From Desulfatirhabdium butyrativorans (GTDB lineage: Bacteria > Desulfobacterota > Desulfobacteria > Desulfobacterales > JAIFKL01): a stretch of DNA of 6,074 nucleotides. This document shows, piece by piece, positions 5,110 to 6,074 of this stretch. The translations under genes were made by a program, and so were the position numbers. The stretch lies in the NCBI GenBank assembly GCA_022736535.1, contig DZCT01000315.1:1-6074 (forward strand), read 5' to 3'. The notes below the pieces were generated by a model, which searched no databases, was not told where the DNA came from, and worked only from the letters and a program-made list of their open reading frames with translations. The stretch's first letter is position 1. Each line of letters starts with the position of its first letter.

Positions 5110-6074
5110 TGCAACGAGGGTTCGGGGTTCGGGGTTCGAGGATCCGCCCTGCCCCCCGAACCTCTGACCTCTGACCTCTCATCCCTAACCTCTGACCTCT
5201 CACCCCGAACCTCGAACCCCATCACCTTCTCCCCGAATGTCTCACAGAGATATTCCGCAAACGCGGCAAGAGAAGGCTGTCCGAAAAATACAGAGGGCAA
5301 GACTTCAATATCATAAACCGTCATTATCCGGCTGACGAGCGCGGTCAGCGTTACGGAATCAAAGCCGTATTCGCTGATACTGGCATCCGCATCAATATCT
5401 TCTCTGCCCACCATTAAAATTTCCGCGGCAATTTCCCTCAGACGTTTGCTGACCGAGGCTGTCAGAGGTTCGGGGTGAGAGGTGAGAGGTGAGAGGTGAG
5501 AGGATGCCTCTGACCCCTGACCCCGAACCTCTGACCCCGCCTCGAGCAATTCCTTTTTCAGCAGTTTTCCCAGAGGACTCCGAGGCAGTTCTTTACGAAA
5601 TTCTATGAATTTCGGAATTTTGAATGCCGCCATCCGTGTTTTGCAGTAATCCGCTATTTCTCTTTTTTCAAGGGGTTCCTTCGGCACAATGACTGCTTTT
5701 ATCATCTCATTGCCTTCGGGGGTTTTGATGCCCAGCACCGCCGCATCTTTTACTTTCGGATGTGTCTTTATGGCGGATTCGATTTCCTCCGGATCAACTT
5801 TATAACCGCCGGTATCTATAAATATTTTTTTTCTGCCCGTGATAAATAAACGTCCGCTGCTGTCTGTTTTTCCAATATCTCCTGTCCGATAATAGTCTTT
5901 TATGAAAAGTTCCGGCATCGGTTCCGGCAGATTGTCATACACCCCCGGCGGAATGACCGGACTTTTCACATAAATATTGCCTGTCTGTCCCTCGGGTACC
6001 GGCTCGCCCTCATCATTGAAGATTTTGATGCTGATGTTGCACATGGGGCTTTGCGCGTCGTAAGTCATATCATC
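5106..6074 (-). CDS. PKS loading protein: acyl-AMP ligase (C-terminal part) fused to ACP, 5' partial
   Basis: This frame enters from the right edge (first codon 6072-6074) and gives 322 residues before TGA at 5106-5108; the N-terminal part of the ligase lies outside the window. Residues 1 to about 178 are the C-terminal part of an ANL-superfamily adenylating domain: YRTGD at 62-66, then GRKKIFIDTGGYKVDPEEIE, and PRSPLGKLLKKEL with the C-terminal catalytic lysine at residue 170 (codon 5565-5567). A repeat-derived linker (about 180-205) follows, then an ACP with EYGFDS, the phosphopantetheine serine being residue 240 (5355-5357). Residues about 286-322 are translated heptamer repeats. The family role is to activate a carboxylic acid as acyl-AMP and load it onto the ACP as a PKS starter. 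The protein ends where KS1 begins in another frame, so the stop may be artefactual, bypassed by frameshifting, or a true end. The acyl substrate cannot be read from this part. Confidence 0.9.
   Translation of the reverse strand, partial: DDMTYDAQSPMCNISIKIFNDEGEPVPEGQTGNIYVKSPVIPPGVYDNLPEPMPELFIKDYYRTGDIGKTDSSGRLFITGRKKIFIDTGGYKVDPEEIESAIKTHPKVKDAAVLGIKTPEGNEMIKAVIVPKEPLEKREIADYCKTRMAAFKIPKFIEFRKELPRSPLGKLLKKELLEAGSEVRGQGSEASSHLSPLTSHPEPLTASVSKRLREIAAEILMVGREDIDADASISEYGFDSVTLTALVSRIMTVYDIEVLPSVFFGQPSLAAFAEYLCETFGEKVMGFEVRGERSEVRDERSEVRGSGGRADPRTPNPEPSLQ
5116..5220 (-). repeat. Heptamer array at the ACP1/KS1 junction
   Basis: On the plus strand, three GGTTCGG units (5119-5139, last one changed), then a spacer with six C's (5152-5157), then CCTCTGA-type units from 5161 and CCCCGAA-type units to 5220. 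Perfect 11-bp inverted arms GGGGTTCGAGG (5131-5141) and CCTCGAACCCC (5210-5220) flank it. Frame A reads through it as MGFEVRGERSEVRDERSEV and onward. Frame B is open only from 5178 down, with stops further upstream. Confidence 0.92.
5151..5157 (-). promoter_or_regulatory. Candidate -1 frameshift site G GGG GGC
   Basis: On the coding strand the run is read in frame A as TC(G GGG GGC), an X XXY YYZ pattern. Slipping back one base gives GGG GGG and then CAG GGC GGA, exactly frame B, which carries KS1 and the rest of the PKS. It lies in the 70-base overlap of the two open frames (5109-5178). No clear downstream stimulatory structure was identified by eye. The same homopolymer is a likely place for a one-base sequencing or assembly error. 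Confidence 0.35.
5223..5459 (-). other. Domain: ACP1 (loading acyl carrier protein)
   Basis: About 79 residues with normal ACP spacing: an amphipathic first helix (SKRLREIAAEIL), DADASISEYGFDSVTLTAL with the phosphopantetheine Ser at 5355-5357, and a helix III/IV region with SVFFGQPSLAAFAEYL. It sits between two repeat-derived linkers. Confidence 0.92.
5461..5540 (-). repeat. Heptamer array between adenylating domain and ACP1, with inverted arms
   Basis: Four TGAGAGG units on the plus strand (5476-5503) are followed by CTCTGACC-type units. Arms of 16 bp are perfect inverted repeats: 5461-5476 and 5520-5535. In the protein it reads EAGSEVRGQGSEASSHLSPL and then TSHPEPLTA. Because half of the element is in the opposite orientation, the coding strand has TCACCTC instead of TGACCTC there, which avoids a TGA stop. 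Confidence 0.92.
5541..6074 (-). other. Domain: C-terminal part of acyl-adenylating (ANL) ligase
   Basis: Visible core motifs are YRTGD near 5880-5891, the hinge-region GRKK followed by GGYKVDPEEIE, and the A10-like PRSPLGK with Lys at 5565-5567. The KVDPEEIE form resembles acyl-CoA/acyl-ACP ligases rather than amino-acid-activating NRPS adenylation domains, which suggests a carboxylic acid starter. The substrate pocket lies in the missing N-terminal part. Confidence 0.88.

Noticed and set aside
5116..5540. Repeats considered as a CRISPR array
   Set aside because: The units are 7 bases and directly contiguous, with no unique spacers of constant size.
1..6074. Search for tRNA, rRNA, riboswitch, promoter, origin or attachment sites
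   Set aside because: The window is filled by PKS coding sequence on the minus strand, and nothing with the expected structure was seen on either strand.

Overview
The whole window is coding on the minus strand. It shows part of a large modular type I polyketide synthase (PKS) of the trans-AT kind: neither ketosynthase is followed by an acyltransferase domain. Reading on the minus strand from 6074 down to 1, the domain order is: C-terminal half of an acyl-adenylating (AMP-binding) ligase; acyl carrier protein ACP1; [frame change inside a repeat array]; ketosynthase KS1; post-KS adaptor LD1; ACP2; ketosynthase KS2; C-methyltransferase MT; post-KS-type adaptor LD2, which runs off the left edge. 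No intergenic space, promoter, terminator, RNA gene or regulatory site could be supported. The plus-strand open frames are shadows of the PKS.

Two reading frames carry this. Frame A (6074 to 5106) encodes the adenylating domain and ACP1 and ends in TGA. Frame B runs without a stop from 5178 to position 1. It has no start codon before a GTG at 5109 that overlaps the TGA (GTGA) and already lies inside the first KS strand. The domain logic (ligase-ACP-KS) suggests one polypeptide. The frames differ by exactly one base. They would be joined by a -1 slip at a G GGG GGC run (5151-5157), by one extra heptamer unit, or by correcting a single-base error.

The most unusual property is the repeat load. 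Seven-base tandem repeats of three families (GAGGTCA-like, CCCCGAA-like and CTCAATT-like on the coding strand), two copies of a 34-bp palindrome and one GC-rich inverted repeat occupy nearly every interdomain linker and two intradomain loops. Within frame B they are translated without a stop. Because 7 and 3 are coprime, a pure heptamer array gives the same cyclic peptide in all three frames, for example (EVRGQRS)n or (LNSQFSI)n, while any copy-number change shifts the downstream frame.

Working together, the ligase would activate a carboxylic acid and load ACP1. KS1 would extend it on ACP2 with no visible ketoreduction. KS2 would extend again, with the MT adding a methyl group at the alpha carbon; the rest of that module is beyond the window. 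Malonyl units would come from a separate acyltransferase. The organism cannot be named from the sequence. Moderate GC coding DNA with this set of translated repeats reminds me of large-genome Desulfobacterota (for example multicellular sulfate reducers), but this is a weak inference from memory and other repeat-rich phyla are possible.
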